A stretch of 64,000 nucleotides of DNA. Origin: Sorghum bicolor. Its lineage: Eukaryota > Streptophyta > Magnoliopsida > Poales > Poaceae. Where the stretch lies: the NCBI RefSeq assembly GCF_000003195.3, contig NC_012873.2, positions 2,255,894 to 2,319,893 of the forward strand, read 5' to 3'. Under the pieces are notes generated by a model, which worked only from the letters and a program-made list of their open reading frames with translations, was not told the origin of the DNA and searched no databases. Below are positions 1 to 12,377 of this stretch, one piece after another. Position 1 is the first letter of the stretch, and each line of letters opens with the position of its first letter. The position numbers and the translations under genes are program-made.

Positions 1-1070
1 TAAATATATGATGCAACATTAGACTATAAAATATACTGCAAAACCATGGTGGACCCTCGTTTCCCACAGCCAATTTATAGATGGGGGCATTAATATAATT
101 TCTCATCAAAACGCTGTTTGCCCTCTTTATATTCATAATGGTATGGAAAGAACGTCTTGACATGTTCACTATGGCATATATAAGATAAGTTACCTCGCGA
201 TGGCAAATAGAAGATTTCCCCCAAATTAATTTGGATTGTCAGGAATACAGGATGCCAATCAACCAAAACAAAACTATAAGTTAAAGTTAAGCTTGCCGTA
301 TTTCCCATCTTATTTGTATTGCTTATTTGCTTCTGATGTATTAAGAGAGCTCAGCAGATAACTTCTACATTTTAAGCAACACATAATAATCTATAAGACC
401 ATAACTAAGAGACTGCACAGTTTAGTAAATACATTTTCTAGTTGGTACATAAAACATGATATACCGTTATTCGTTTATACCATTCTACTATACAGAAATC
501 ATGAAAATGGAACTTTAGACCTGGATATGAACCAGGGAAGTAAAAAAAAAGAAACAGGGTATACTGCAAGGGAGTTGAAAAGGTTAGAGTCCTTTAGAAT
601 ATTCATGAATTAACAAGAATTTCTCGAACATAGGGTAATACACGAATTCATCGGAATTTTGTTGTTCAGAGCTTTTCGATGAACTAATTGGTTGTACTGA
701 CTACTGAGCAGAGAACAAATGGTCTAAGTACATACATTTCTCTAAGCAGAGAACATTTTGTATGATAGATTACAGGTATTCTGATCTTAAAATTGCATCA
801 ATCATGTTCTTTGCTCCACTCTAGCCGTCTTAACAAATTTTGTAGCAGCATACCTAATGTCAGTGAGGTACTAATGTTTTTGCCCATATTTGCAAGATTT
901 CAGGTACTAGAATTTGCAAGGTGTTGATTTTACTCATTCCACTTGCAACCTAACGCAATGCATGTCATCATCTATTTTGATGTTACTAATGCGAGAATCC
1001 CAATTGTCACTTCAGAGGAGAGAAAAAGCTATCAATCGAAGTGTTGGGTAGGCAGGAACATCATAGTCAC
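1..1070. other. AT-rich stretch, probably intron of the PRA1 gene
   Basis: No convincing exon is seen. The PRA1-family gene on the minus strand ends its second exon at 1071 with a GT donor in phase 1, so this stretch is most simply its next intron. I looked for a minus-strand exon resuming the conserved hydrophobic tail of the family and did not find one. The last exon probably lies left of the window. Confidence 0.4.
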
Positions 1071-1766
1071 CAATCTGCGCGCAGTGCAGCAGAGCCTGGG
1101 CAACCCCTGGAGCCCTGGTGGTGAGGCCCCAATGGTCACGGCAGTAGCGCACGCCCTCCCAGACGGCGAGGCTGGCCAGCATCCCCAGCAGCGCCATCGG
1201 CATCCGATACCTGCCCAGTGTTGACACAAATGATCATTCATCAAGGGAGCTGCTTCGAGAATCAAAGAAAGTGAAGGAATGAGAAACAATACATATACAG
1301 TACTAAATACATACAGGCAGCACGCGAAGACGAGGATGGTGAGCGCGGCGTAGTTGCGCGCGTACCGGCGGACGTTCTCCTGGACGCGGAGCCTGGCCTG
1401 GGTCGGCGTGGGCGGCCAGGAGTAGGACGCGGCGCCGGGGGGACCGACGAAGGCGAGCGACCAGGACGGGGTGGGCGCGGCCAGGTCGGCGGTGGAGAGG
1501 CGCGCGAAGGGGTTGAGCGCGAGGAGCGAGGCGAGGGTGCGCGCGAAGGCGAGGACGTCGGCCGCGACGCCCGAGGAGACCGGGCCGGTTCCGGGCCTGG
1601 CGGCGGCGGAGGCGGAGGTGGAGGGGGCCGAGGTTGACGACGGCGCTCCGGTGGTGGTGGAATCGAGGAGGTCGAGGTAGCCGCTGTCCCGGAGCCAGCG
1701 ATCGAGCGCAGGGTCCGGCACGCTCAGCGACAGCGGGTTCGGCTTGAAGGACGACGAGGCCGCCAT
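1071..1766 (-). CDS. PRA1 (prenylated Rab acceptor) family protein, PRA1H-like, 3' partial
   Basis: PRA1 proteins are small hairpin membrane proteins of the ER and Golgi that bind prenylated Rab GTPases and help vesicle traffic. Exon 1 is 1315-1766 (start ATG at 1766, donor GTATGT) and exon 2 is 1071-1210. The join restores FACCLYRMPMALLG in frame. The N-terminus NPLSLSVPDPALDRWLRD and the core RVQENVRRYARNYAALTILV match my memory of the plant PRA1 H subclass. A Ser/Thr/Ala-rich linker at about residues 40-65 separates them. Two hydrophobic segments flank the exon junction. Exon 2 ends after CAQI in phase 1, which fits the family's usual Ala-Thr-Ala continuation, but that exon is not in the window. 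About 197 residues are visible, so the gene is incomplete here. The subclass comes from remembered family sequence and was not searched. Confidence 0.82.
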
Positions 1767-2256
1767 TGGAGTGGAAATGGAATAACGCTGCGATACCTCA
1801 CTAGAGGAAGAGGATTATCATGTCCCTCTGCGTGTGGGCCCAGGAGAGTCCCCACTCTCCAGTGGCCCCGTTCCCAGCCAAACCAGCTGACAGTTGCTGG
1901 CCAAACATAGTTCGAGCACCTTTTGGAACACAAATTTTACATCAATTGCACAGAAATTTCAGAGCAATCAGTTACAATTCCAAAGGGGGTGTTTAAAATA
2001 CCCGTGGCTTCTTTAAGTTTATTCAAATGAAATTTCTACAAAAACATAGCAGAAATAGTACCAAAATATGGCAGCAGGTATATTTCATATATTCTCCTAT
2101 AAATCCATCAATGGGGTCACATACTCACAAGTTATTTACACAGAAACGTTTGCATGATTGGTACACAAAACCAAGTTTCTGTTTTCCTATGAATATGAAC
2201 TTATGAAGTGCGTACAAACTGCTTTCAAACTGATATCTTTTTATATATATATAATC

Positions 2257-5200
2257 TCAAACTGATATCTTTATGAAAACGACGACATGGAGCAGCAAAA
2301 CATACAGTACAATTGCGGACCTAAGGATCATCAGCCGGTTCTGGCCTTCTGTTCTAACGCCAGTCTGGTACGATCTACGACCCCCTTTAGGGTCGTAATA
2401 ATAATCTTCAGGGCCGCTCAAAAGGCCTCTGTTGAGGCGGCTCCGGGGTGCGCCAGTTTCATTGGCACTGCTGTAGAGGTTTCTATGCAGATGATTCAGC
2501 CGTTCCAGCTCCTTTTCTTTGGAATGCACATCAGTGGCCAGGATTTCAGCTTGAGCCTACATGAGAATAAAAGAAAGAATTCAGTTTGAGAAGGTAGGAG
2601 CCACTACCCTTCACAAGACGCAAAGGCCGAGGATATAGAACTGACTTGCTTAGATGTCAACTGCTCGATGAGGCTATGTAGTTGTCTCTCCAGGACCTTC
2701 TCTCTTTGTGCTGCATATGTAACAGAAGAAAAGCTAAAATTCATAGATTCATAAAAGAAGAAGCAAATATGCAGCAGGAAGCAGGCATAACTGTGCTAAG
2801 GTGTAGGATAATTGCTTTCCCTATTTATACCTTGGCAGAGCATCACAAGATTCCTTAGACGAGCTTTATGAATTAGAGAGAACTAACTTTGTTAAAGCTC
2901 CAAAATGAGAAACAATTTGCTATCACAAGTTCACAACACCATCTATTCATTGCCGGCCGCTTAACAAGGAACTGAGCACTTATTGTACCACCACCACCAC
3001 TCATTCAGATAACACAGTTAGCCCAGAAGGCAAAATTTCGTAATTCTATGATGGAGAGATCTTACTCCCTCCAAACATGAAAACCGAAATTCAACAATTG
3101 GAGTAAGCTTACTCTTAGAAACATGAGGTGTAGCCATGAAGGACATTAACACCCTGGATGCGCCCAATTAATGTGCTCATAACAGGGTAATTTCAAGAGA
3201 AAATGCCTAGTTCTTCTATGCCTTCAAGACTGAGAATTTAAAAAGAAAACTTCTCCCTACCAAGTTAACCAATAAAAATTGGGTGATGAGTGCTGTAAGT
3301 AAGCAATGATCTACTAGTATACATAGAAGCAAGGTTCAAACAAATATAACCATTCTGTGTTCTTCCAAGATTCAGAATATACTGTATCTCTTAGCAGTTG
3401 GCTTTTTTAAATAACACTTTAGCAATTAAAGAGATGACCAATAAAAAATTTGCTAAACTGACTCATAAAAAGTTAAATCTGATATTAGAAAAGCATTTCA
3501 TATGATAGAAAACATTGGAATTATTTATGTTACTCATGGTTTGGCGTCTTTTCTCGTTCACACGTAACACAAACATAACTGGCATTATTTGCATAGGCAC
3601 TTTTGGCCCCTTCACAATCACATGTTGCCAATCGTTTTTTTTTTAAAAAAAAAAAAGAAAAAACATGGGGAATCCAATCAATGAAAATATTGACATGCAG
3701 AAAAGTCTAAAGTACCAGGAGTGGGTTTCTTTAAAGATTCTTCTTCAACCACAGACCACTCTTTGTCTAATGCTTGCACCTTGTTATCCAATAGTTCCTG
3801 TGAGGTGGGAATAATTAAAAAAAAGACTCCGACGTTCCATTCGAAATACAGAACATAAGAAGAGTCAAAAGAATAATGTACCAGCTCCCTTTTCTTCTCC
3901 TCCAAATCTTTAGATTTAAGATTGATTGCTGATTTAGCTTCCAGTAGAGCATTTTCAGTTGTTCCAGAGGCTGCTGTTGATGCTTTATGTTGAGCAGCTT
4001 CCTGCTCCTTCAGAGCATTTTCAAGCTGTGTCTTTAAATTATGCTCCGTTACTTCCATTTCCTGAAAAATTAACATATTCTATTAAAGTGATGTTCGGAG
4101 TGGCCCTATGCTTTGCATGGAAAAAACTATATGCAGAAAGGCAAACATAAACAGCATTTCAAAGGATACCATTCAAGTGAAGAGTACGAGTTAATGAACA
4201 TCATACATACATGGCTCAAGCATTAGAAAGCCCCACACAGGCTGATTGTGACTTCATGATACTCATCGAACAGGACAACATGGATTCCTCGTAAATGAGT
4301 TTAAAGTAATTCCTTACTGATGCAGAGACAAACTCACAATTTTGTTTTAAGGTATTGATGACCTCTGCCTCAATGTTCCGACAAATTTATCATTCTTTCA
4401 ACATTTGTGTACAACAAAATGAAGAAACAAACAAATGATGTAGTAGGAGGTAAGCTTGTTTGCTCAACAAGACATAATCAAGGGATCTATGATGCAGTTT
4501 TGCAAACAGAAACAATAACAACATCACCATGGTTTACCTATCAGAATTGGTCAACAACCTTCGACCTAAATCTTTTTCACCATTAACAAGAGCACTTGAT
4601 TGAGGAGATATCTAGTTCTTTCATATTTAAATGTAGGTCTTGTCCACGGTATCTTACATATGCTTGGCAAGTAGTAACCTCACAATGGGAAGAACTGATG
4701 ACACTTAAGTAACATGAAAAAAAAAACATGTAATATGCGGCATGTGCTTACTAACACGGTAACACCTAATATAGAAGAGTATTAGATAGTGGAAAATAAG
4801 ACACGTAAAAAATGGAAAATGACATGAAGGTAAAACAGGGTTGTTAAAAGGTATGGTGGTGTACCTCCAGATTACTCTGAAGCTGACTGGCCTCCATCTG
4901 TTTTTCCTGAATTTTGTGTTTACACTCTGATATAGCTTTCTCATAGGCTGCATTTTCTTCTTGGAGAGTTACTTCTCTTTGCTGGGTCTACAGAAAGTTT
5001 ACAGGATCTGTTAAAGAAATCTGCATAGGAACGAACACTCAACTATCCTAGTGACTGTAACTTTCAAGTAATCGTTTAGCAATATAGTTGAACTTCAACC
5101 ATTCTTGTAGGCGGTAAACACACCAATACTACAATTGTTACATCAGCTGATCGATTCAGAAAATTTTCCAACTTTGCAGATTGCTGACAAGTAGAAATGT

Positions 5201-5845
5201 GCATAAGCAACTAGTGTCCCTAGAGAAACTGAGCACCCTAACAAATATTGTCATCTCCCATTCAAAATGATGGATATGAACAGACATCATAGAGGCACAG
5301 CTGTTTTCCTTTATATTTTTCAATGTAATAAAACCTGCAGCCAACGAACCATCCAAGCACCTAACTAGATCCAGATCCACGAACTGCGCTCCTGAGCCAG
5401 ATCAATGGGGCTGTGCAAAATTAGTTTCAGCACTACTATTCCCTTATTAACGATTATTATCATGGTGACCTGTCGTGCTAAAGGGCATAAAAAACGTCCA
5501 AGGGGAGGAACACGAAGAACAGGAGCTAAGCCAAAGGGTTGTGCGCACCTGCTCCTTGGTGGAGGAGTGTGCGTTGAGCTGGAGCGCGAGCGCGGCGGAG
5601 GACGCGAGGGAGTGGGCGTGGAGGTGGGGCAGCCGCTGCGCGACGTGCGGCGGGGGCACCCGGAGGCGGAGGTCCTGGATGGAGCGGCGCAGCGAGGCCG
5701 CCCGCGCGTCCAGGTCGGCGGCGCGGAGCCGCTGGGCCGGGGTCATGGCGGCCGACGCCGCGGCGCGCGCGTCGTCGTCGGCCTCGTCGTCGCTGCCGCC
5801 TGCCCCGCCGACCACGTCGGCCGCCCACGCCAGGATCCCCGCCAT
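2257..5845 (-). CDS. Coiled-coil protein with predicted C-terminal membrane anchor, function unknown
   Basis: Six exons join cleanly: 5549-5845, 4865-4987, 3882-4061, 3716-3797, 2646-2710 and 2257-2556, giving 348 residues. All introns are GT/AG and the phases close (exons 1-3 in phase 0, exon 4 to 5 splits an Ala codon). The N-terminus MAGILAWAADVVGG and an acidic patch are followed by a long coiled coil (about residues 40-275) rich in Glu, Lys, Gln and Leu. The tail holds a Gly/Tyr-rich stretch (EDYYYDPKGGRRSYQTG) and ends in one hydrophobic segment, LRSAIVLYVLLLHVVVFIKI, two residues before the stop. That layout is typical of tail-anchored golgin-like or SNARE-like proteins, so it probably faces the cytosol from an endomembrane. 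I do not recognise a named family. A tether or organelle-scaffold role is inference only. Confidence 0.8.
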
Positions 5846-6923
5846 GGGGACGACCGGTCCTCCCTCAGGCGGGAGAGAGCAGCTCGGGATTTAAACGAGC
5901 AAGCGAGCACGGATTCGACTAGCACCGCCGAGGAATTGTCGCTGCAGATTGCAACCAAGATGTGATGAAGGCGTATGAAATGAGTTGATGGCTCTAGTTG
6001 TTCCCCCTCGAGAGATCAGCGACTTCGGATTTGAACAAGGGAACAGAATGTTTGAAACGTAAGCGAACAATTCGTAAAGAGAGTGGGGAGAGATCGGCAG
6101 GGAGAATGATAGGGAGGAGAGGAGAAGTCACCTCACAGGCTCGCCGTCGCCGGCAGCAACTACAGGCGTCGGCGTGGAGGGCGTGGCGCTGCCGTGCGTG
6201 CCCGCCGGCGCGTCCAGCGAGCGATGCGGGTGGCTAATGGGCTACCGGGCTTTCCTGGCTAGGCCTGGAAGCGAGCGAGCGAGCGATCTGCGATCGTGTG
6301 GGATGCGTCGGCATTTTGGGCTGGGCCGTATCCTGTCATTAGACAAGGCCTAAGGGAAGTTAGCCAGGCCCATTCCTGCCAAGGATATGATTTCCCTCAA
6401 AAAAAAAATGATTCGGTGATTGTGATTCCCTCTAATCATTTCTTCTCCTCTCACCCAGTGCTAGCATTTCAAGAGAAAATGAACAGCAGTCAACGGATCT
6501 GATGTTCTGAGCTACTGCTAGAATCAGAGCACACAAGTTGGGGGCGTCAACTAAACTATAGATTCCTGCTGCAACAAGAACAAGAAGGCAGCAATGGCGT
6601 GGTGAAACACATAACGTTTCGTTCCCTTTGTGACCAAGGAATTTTCACAGGAATGACACAGAAATTTTACAGAGACCAGCTCAATTATTGCAGAAGAACC
6701 AAGAACATCAGAACAAATGTAGTAATCCAATCCCGCTTGATTCATTCAGTTGTATAGATTTGATTTGCCTCAACAAAAAGTCAACTCTAAGTTTACATGC
6801 CTCTGCACTGCAAAGACGACGCCGGCAGCAATGGCACCGCGAGATGCCGTGCCGTCGACGACCAAAATGGATCCATCCCGCCGCACTGCGCGCTATAGCT
6901 ACTAGTCGACTACTCCGTAGGAT
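5846..6923. other. Intergenic, upstream of the coiled-coil gene and downstream of LSU
   Basis: This lies between two minus-strand genes. The part next to 5846 should hold the promoter and 5' leader of the coiled-coil gene, with GA-rich sequence around 6080-6130. Short ORFs here lack family signals and overlap on both strands. I see no other gene or clear repeat. Confidence 0.4.
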
Positions 6924-7253
6924 CTATCTGCCCGCGACGGCCCCGCGCGCGGCGGCGAGCTCCGCGGCGAGCGCCTGGACCTGGGCCTGGTAGGCGCGGG
7001 CGAGCTCCAGCGCCTCCACCTCGGCGTCGCCGAGCTGCACGCACAGCCGCTCCTCGGCCTCCTCCGCCGTCTCGGCGCGCCGCCGCGCCGCGCCCAGCTC
7101 TAGCCGCAGCGCCTCCACCTCCCGCTCCAGCTCCGCGTTCCTCCGCCGCAGGAGCTCCGCCTCATCATCCACTACAGCACCGACGCTCTTCTTCTTGTTC
7201 GCGCCCGCCGCCCAGGACGGCGCCGCGGAGCCGATGGAGATGGATGGCGCCAT
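6924..7253 (-). CDS. LSU (RESPONSE TO LOW SULFUR) family coiled-coil protein
   Basis: A single-exon gene encodes 109 residues, close to the usual 90-110 for plant LSU proteins. The core ELLRRRNAELEREVEALRLE followed by AEEAEERLCVQLGDAEVEAL is the LSU signature: a short coiled coil with the conserved EAEERLCVQL block, then an ALELARAYQAQVQAL helix. The first 27 residues are variable. LSU proteins form homo- and heterodimers, are induced by sulfur shortage and other stresses in Arabidopsis, and act as interaction hubs. They have no known enzymatic activity. The start at 7253 is the first ATG of the frame. Very high GC at third codon positions is normal for grass single-exon genes. An A/T-rich TATA-like box on the minus strand lies near 7437-7445. 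Confidence 0.85.
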   Translation of the reverse strand: MAPSISIGSAAPSWAAGANKKKSVGAVVDDEAELLRRRNAELEREVEALRLELGAARRRAETAEEAEERLCVQLGDAEVEALELARAYQAQVQALAAELAAARGAVAGR

Positions 7254-8032
7254 CGAAATCGATTGGATTTTGATGGGATGGACTCCGATCGGGCTGAAGC
7301 AGAGCTTGGCTTGCGGGAGGAGGACGGGACGGGAGGTTGCAGCCGCCGCGCCCGCGCGTTGGTTAGTTTTTTTGGTTGCTCTGCTGGCTGCTGCTCTGCT
7401 CTTGTGCTGGTGTATCTGGCTGCGAAGGGGGACGGGTTATTTATCGGTGGGGGCGAGGGCCGGGAAGGCGTCCAGGTGCAAGGCACCGGGGGGTTGTGAG
7501 TGTGTGAGGACGGGAGCGCTGACGCGGGAGGCATCAGGCCATCAGCAGTGACCCCGTCGACGGACGTTGACCTGTGAGGTGAGAGAAGCTTCGCGAGGCC
7601 GAACCGCCAGCCAGCCAGCCGCCAAAGGGTTGGCTTGGCTCTGGCTCGTCGCCGCTCAGCGGTGGCTGTGGCGACTGGCGGCGAGCAGCCGAGCACCAGC
7701 ACGCCGGCGTTCCGTCGCCGCTTCGGGCCTTGGGCGCGCGTGGACGGTTTTGGAAGATGCTCTGGCCACGGCCCCATGCGCACAAGCTGCTCCACACCTC
7801 TCGCCAACCCTTTCGGTTTCAAAATTTTGTCGCAACATGCAATGGTAGTAGTGTGAAGCTGGTATCTAGGCAAGTTGTGGCATGACTTCATTGTTGTGTA
7901 GTGAGTGATCAGTTAGACTTGTCACAGATGCCTAAAATTAGACGTGGCAAAATATGGACGGCAACCAAACATGTTCATCATATTATATTTTATTGAAAAA
8001 AAATAAATTCTAGAATAAATTTAAAAAAAATA

Positions 8033-8297
8033 CTCCATTTATTTTACATTATAAGTTTATCTTGCTTTTAGATGCAATACACTCTTAATCTTAGAATAAG
8101 TGCCATTCTCATCATCCAAAAAGTCAAAAAATTTGTAACTTTGACCGAATATATAAAAAATCATTAATATTTATGTGCATAATAAGTATTATTAGATTAA
8201 TTGTTAAATATTATTTTTTATAATTAACTTATTTAAAGATATAAAATATTTGACATGCACATAACTCAAAGTAACACTTATTTTGGAATAAAGTGAG
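8033..8297. mobile_element. Degenerate Stowaway-like MITE
   Basis: About 265 bp of AT-rich sequence is bounded by TA dinucleotides at 8031-8032 and 8298-8299. The ends form imperfect inverted repeats (CTCCATTTATTTTACATTATAAG against the complement of CTTATTTTGGAATAAAGTGAG). TA target duplication and a CTCC-type terminus point to the Tc1/mariner-derived Stowaway group. It lies between the LSU and alpha/beta-hydrolase promoters. Confidence 0.6.
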
Positions 8298-9016
8298 TAA
8301 TATATAATTTTCACGATATATCTAGACACACGGGTGAGAGAGAATAGTTAGTGCATACTTCTTCTGTGCAACCACTCCTCGCGATAAAAGCCATAATGGC
8401 ATGTTTGCGGTTTGGCATGTATCGCATAGATTTTGGCTCACGTGTACTCAGTCGGTCCCAAAAAAAAAAAATACAACCATAAGATTCGTTTAAGTTAAAC
8501 TAGCTTATTTATGACTAAGTTTATGCTAAGTATATCTTTTATAAGTTTTTTATGAAAATATTTATAATTAATTTTATTTCATAAATGCCAATATTTTCTA
8601 TATTATTCTACTATAAAGCTCTAAAACTATTTGATTTCTCAAAAAATAAGAATTGTATTTGTGAACGGATCCATGATTTACTGATTGGGGACTTGATTAC
8701 CCACAAAAATCGAACCTATGTCAGCTTAAAACCTCTGTTCACTTTTCCAAAGGGAGAAGAAGGAAGAAATCAGCAGAGGAGCACATTTTCCTTTTCGACT
8801 CCAGTTTAACCCGAGCCATCGATCTTAACATCCAGCGCCCAGAAACGCGCGCGGTCGACCCGTGGTGAATGGTGCGGGGAAGCGAGACGTGCACGTGCAC
8901 CGCCCCGTTATCGCCGTGCTGCTCTGCTCCGCTCCTCTTCGAGAGGCGCACGCCGCGCCACGGCGAGCCACAGCCACTCCACTCCCACTCGGCACCGGCA
9001 CCGGCACGGCGGCGAC

Positions 9017-11560
9017 ATGCTCCCGCTCATCTCTCCTCCGCGCCCTGGTGCCGCAGGGCCCCGCGCCATCGCCAACGCAGGCGCCACTGCCCCCGCCACC
9101 GCCAGGCCGGCCGTCATCCTCCCAGTTGCGCCCTCTCCCTCACCTTCTCTCCCGCTGCTTCCTCTTGCCCTCTCGCCCGTGTGCGTGACGCGCGGCGTGT
9201 TGTCGTCGTAGTGGCGCAGGGGCTCGGGAACAACACGGGCGACTACGCGCGGCTCGCCGCGGCGCTACGGGACGACCACGGCCTCCCCGCGGCCGTCGTG
9301 GCGCGGGTCACCCGCCCCGACTGGCTCCGCAACGCCGCGGGCCTCGCCGACGCCAGCTACTGGCGGGGCACCCTCCGCCCGCGCCCCGTGCTCGACTGGT
9401 TAGTGCTGAACCCTCCCCCCCCCCCCCCCCCTCCTCACGGACGGACGCGGTGCTCCGTGCTCCGCCAGGGTCAGTCAGCGTCGTGGCCAGCGTTTCACCA
9501 AACACCTTGCCTGCATTGCGCTGCTGCAGGTACCTGAAGAGGGTGGATGACGCGGTGTCTGAGGCGAGGGAGCTATGCGCACCAGGTTTGTCTTCCCTTC
9601 CCCCAGTCCTAGAAGAAATAGAAATGCTAACGTTCCATTGGTGGTTAGTGAGCAATTAATTACTTGCGATTACAATCCTGGCTATAAAAAAAAAAGAAAA
9701 AAAACTTGGGCTTACAAGAAAGCAAATTAGTATGTGACGTGTTCATGTCTATCTGGATGAAGGTTTTGGTATATAGGATCTGCTGTTTTAGTCCATAAAT
9801 TACCTACTGAAATTTAGTTTCTAACGATGCAAGTGCTAAACTGCTGAACAGCATGAAGTTAAGAAGACTTATCTTAATTCTGAACCCTTTGCTACTTGCA
9901 GGTGGGAAGATATCACTGATAGCGCATTCAGCTGGGGGCTGGCTCGCGCGTGTGTACATGGCGGAGTTTGAGGCTTCCGACATAAGTTTACTGCTCACCC
10001 TTGGCACCCCTCACTTGTATGGTTTCTTTTAAGACGCTTGTTGTGTGCTTGTACTTACAGTCTGATGGTGGCCATCCTTTTCTTTTCCTCAATCATGTTT
10101 GAAGTGAACTAGTCTATGATTAATGGGTTAGTGTTTATGCTGGTGTTTCTTCTAAAAAAATGGGTGTGGTTCTTATCTTGTGCATAGGAAACTGAAGAAA
10201 GTTGACTATTAGTCCCTGATGTACCATTGGTATACAGTATGCTTAGGTTAAAGTTCTCCCAACCATCTTTCTCCCATTTATACCTCTGCAGCTATACACA
10301 ATCTGGCTGTATATGAAACTGTTGAATGTTAGTAGCTCCTGCAAGGCTAGAATTGCCACTCGATATTATGTTAGAAATATTGAAAAACATAGTTTCGAAA
10401 TCAAATACAGAACCTACTGTTTTGTTTGAGTTTGACCTCCTTGCCTTTATTTTGTCTAATCATTAGGCCTCCTCCAAAAGGTGTACCTGGGGTAATTGAT
10501 CAGACTAGAGGACTACTGAACTACGTCGAGAAGAATTGTGCTCCAGCAGTTTATACACCAGAATTAAGATATGTGTGCATTGCTGGAAGGTACCTTTATT
10601 CAGGCTAGGATTTCAGGGTCTTGCTGCTTCCACATTGATTTACTAATGAACTTTGTTTTGGTTTGGATATAAGTTTCCCTGAGGATGCATAACTGCTGAA
10701 CCAAACCTAGTAATATGTTCTGGAATGTTGGTGTTATCAGTGTTAACTTCATCAAAGAAAGAGAACTCAAAAAGTCAAGCTGGCAGATTTTTTTAGGTTG
10801 ACTAAACTTGTCAATTCGTCCTGAAGTTTACTCCTCATAGAACTTACATTTTTCTGATTTTGATGTTTTAATCAATGAGATAGGTGCAGTGGTGTTATCA
10901 GTGTTAACTTCATCAAAGGAAGAGAATTTTAAAAGTCAAGTTGACAGATTCTTTTGGTTGGCTAAAGTTTAGTCCCCATAGAACATACATTTTTCTGATT
11001 TTGATGTTTTAAGAAATGAGATAGGTGCATATTCCAGCATGTCCTTGTCTTATGACCACATACCTTCATGTGTGATACCATCTCTTCATTGTATCACAGG
11101 TACATTCAAGGTGCTCCTCTTCTGGGGAACTCCGCAGCTGCTTCTGATGAGATCCTTGCAGTTGACACTCCTTCAGAAGGAGGTGAGGCTGTTATTACGG
11201 GTAGCAATGACAAATCTACTCGGTCAAGTGTCACGTGGAGAGCCCGGTTCGTCGGGCAAGGGTACAAACAGGTAAAACTGTAAAACACTTCATTTCCTGA
11301 ATTTTATGGTTCATCTGAGATAGTTTGCAAATCGATTGCGAAACAAAACCATTTGACGTCAAATTCACAACTAGGTTTGTGGCCAAGCGGATGTGTGGGG
11401 CGACGGCGTCGTACCTGAAATGGCAGCGCATCTGGAAGGAGCACTGAACATAAGCTTTGACGGCGTGTACCACTCTCCTGTAGGCTCTGATGATGAACAA
11501 AGGCCCTGGTATGGCTCTCCAGCAATCCTCAAGCAGTGGGTGCATCACCTTCTCAGTTGA
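9017..11560 (+). CDS. Alpha/beta-hydrolase, lipase/PGAP1-like
   Basis: Seven exons are inferred: 9017-9124, 9220-9398, 9530-9585, 9902-10016, 10467-10589, 11100-11271 and 11375-11560, giving 312 residues. The first join creates PAVILPGLGNNTGDY, an oxyanion-loop region typical of these hydrolases. The nucleophile elbow is LIAHSAGGWLAR, with Ser in a G/A-x-S-x-G-type motif. The acid is likely the Asp of VWGDGVVP, and the base the His of DGVYHSP near the C-terminus, so the triad looks complete. The N-terminal 33 residues are rich in Pro, Ala and Arg with few acids and could be a plastid transit peptide. The fold suggests a lipid- or ester-hydrolysing enzyme, but the substrate cannot be read from sequence. 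The first intron is short (95 bp); an unspliced form would instead use an upstream frame, so the start is the least certain part. Confidence 0.83.
9415..9431 (+). repeat. Poly-C tract in alpha/beta-hydrolase intron 2
   Basis: A run of 17 cytosines lies just after the exon 2 donor. It is the kind of tract where length is often wrong in assemblies. Confidence 0.85.
10731..11030 (+). repeat. Intronic tandem duplication, about 150 bp x 2
   Basis: Two diverged direct copies lie in intron 5 of the alpha/beta-hydrolase gene. Both contain GGTGTTATCAGTGTTAACTT and the block ACATTTTTCTGATTTTGATG, and both end in GAGATAGGTGCA. The second copy is a little shorter. Confidence 0.8.
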
Positions 11561-12377
11561 GATGGCGTACAAGAGCTAGCTGCCGGAACAGAAACTGGAA
11601 TGTGTCCTACATCTGGCATGCCACCAGGCCCACCGAAGGGGAACTTTTTCTTGGCCTGAAATAGTGAAATTGAGGGGCATGATATAGCATCGTAAATCTT
11701 GAAGGGGGCAATTGTGTATTGTCAGCTTCTGTAGACAATTCAACCTGAGGTCTTTTTGTCTAATATATATTAGACGTAGTATATCTCACTCATTTGTCAA
11801 CACATTAGATGATAATTCAATTCCTAGTTAAAACCCAATATAAGCTCCTAGTCACGGTTCAGGGACGTAAATGAAATAATTTTGTAAGCAACATAACTAT
11901 TAGGCGCAGAGTCAATATAGTCATCAACAGAACTATAACAACAAAGATTCCAGCATAGCCACAGAGCACATCGGCGGCAACTAGCATATAACGGGGAAAC
12001 TGAGTAGCCACAGGACGCAAACTGAGTAGAAAACTAAAGAACACAATGCCACGCATGGGAACATAACACTAGATCACGAATCAAAAGATAGGAATGAACG
12101 TGGACTAAGAAGATTTGTCATTGGCAGACTAAACATTTCCCACATCAATGTGCCGACGGTGCCCACACAGGATAGCAAGAGCAACAGCAACACTGGGAAT
12201 CCTTTTTACATGCATCACACCCCAAACCCAACCGCTGAACAAAGTCTGAAGTCTTAATGCCATCACACAATTTCGGCTTAACTAACTAGTGGAACCTGGA
12301 CTTCACATGGATCACAAAAGAGGCCATCCAAATAAAGTCGTAGACTAAAGCACTATCGCTGGCTCCAGGGACCGCTT
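11561..12377. other. Convergent 3' intergenic region
   Basis: The hydrolase gene (plus) and the SWIB gene (minus) converge here, so the stretch should hold both 3' UTRs and polyadenylation sites. It is AT-rich, and I see no ORF or repeat of note. Confidence 0.45.

Noticed and set aside
5405..5965. Plus-strand ORFs over exon 1 of the coiled-coil gene
   Set aside because: They are antisense shadows of a GC-rich exon whose minus-strand frame splices cleanly into five more exons.
7172..7891. Minus-strand 239-residue ORF upstream of LSU and its plus-strand partners
   Set aside because: High-GC promoter sequence is open in several frames. There are no domains, and one frame runs out of frame across the LSU coding exon.
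8869..9537. 222-residue ORF as the unspliced start of the hydrolase
   Set aside because: The reading before GLGNNTGDY is low in complexity and replaces the expected AVILPGLGNN. Splicing 9124 to 9220 restores the family sequence.
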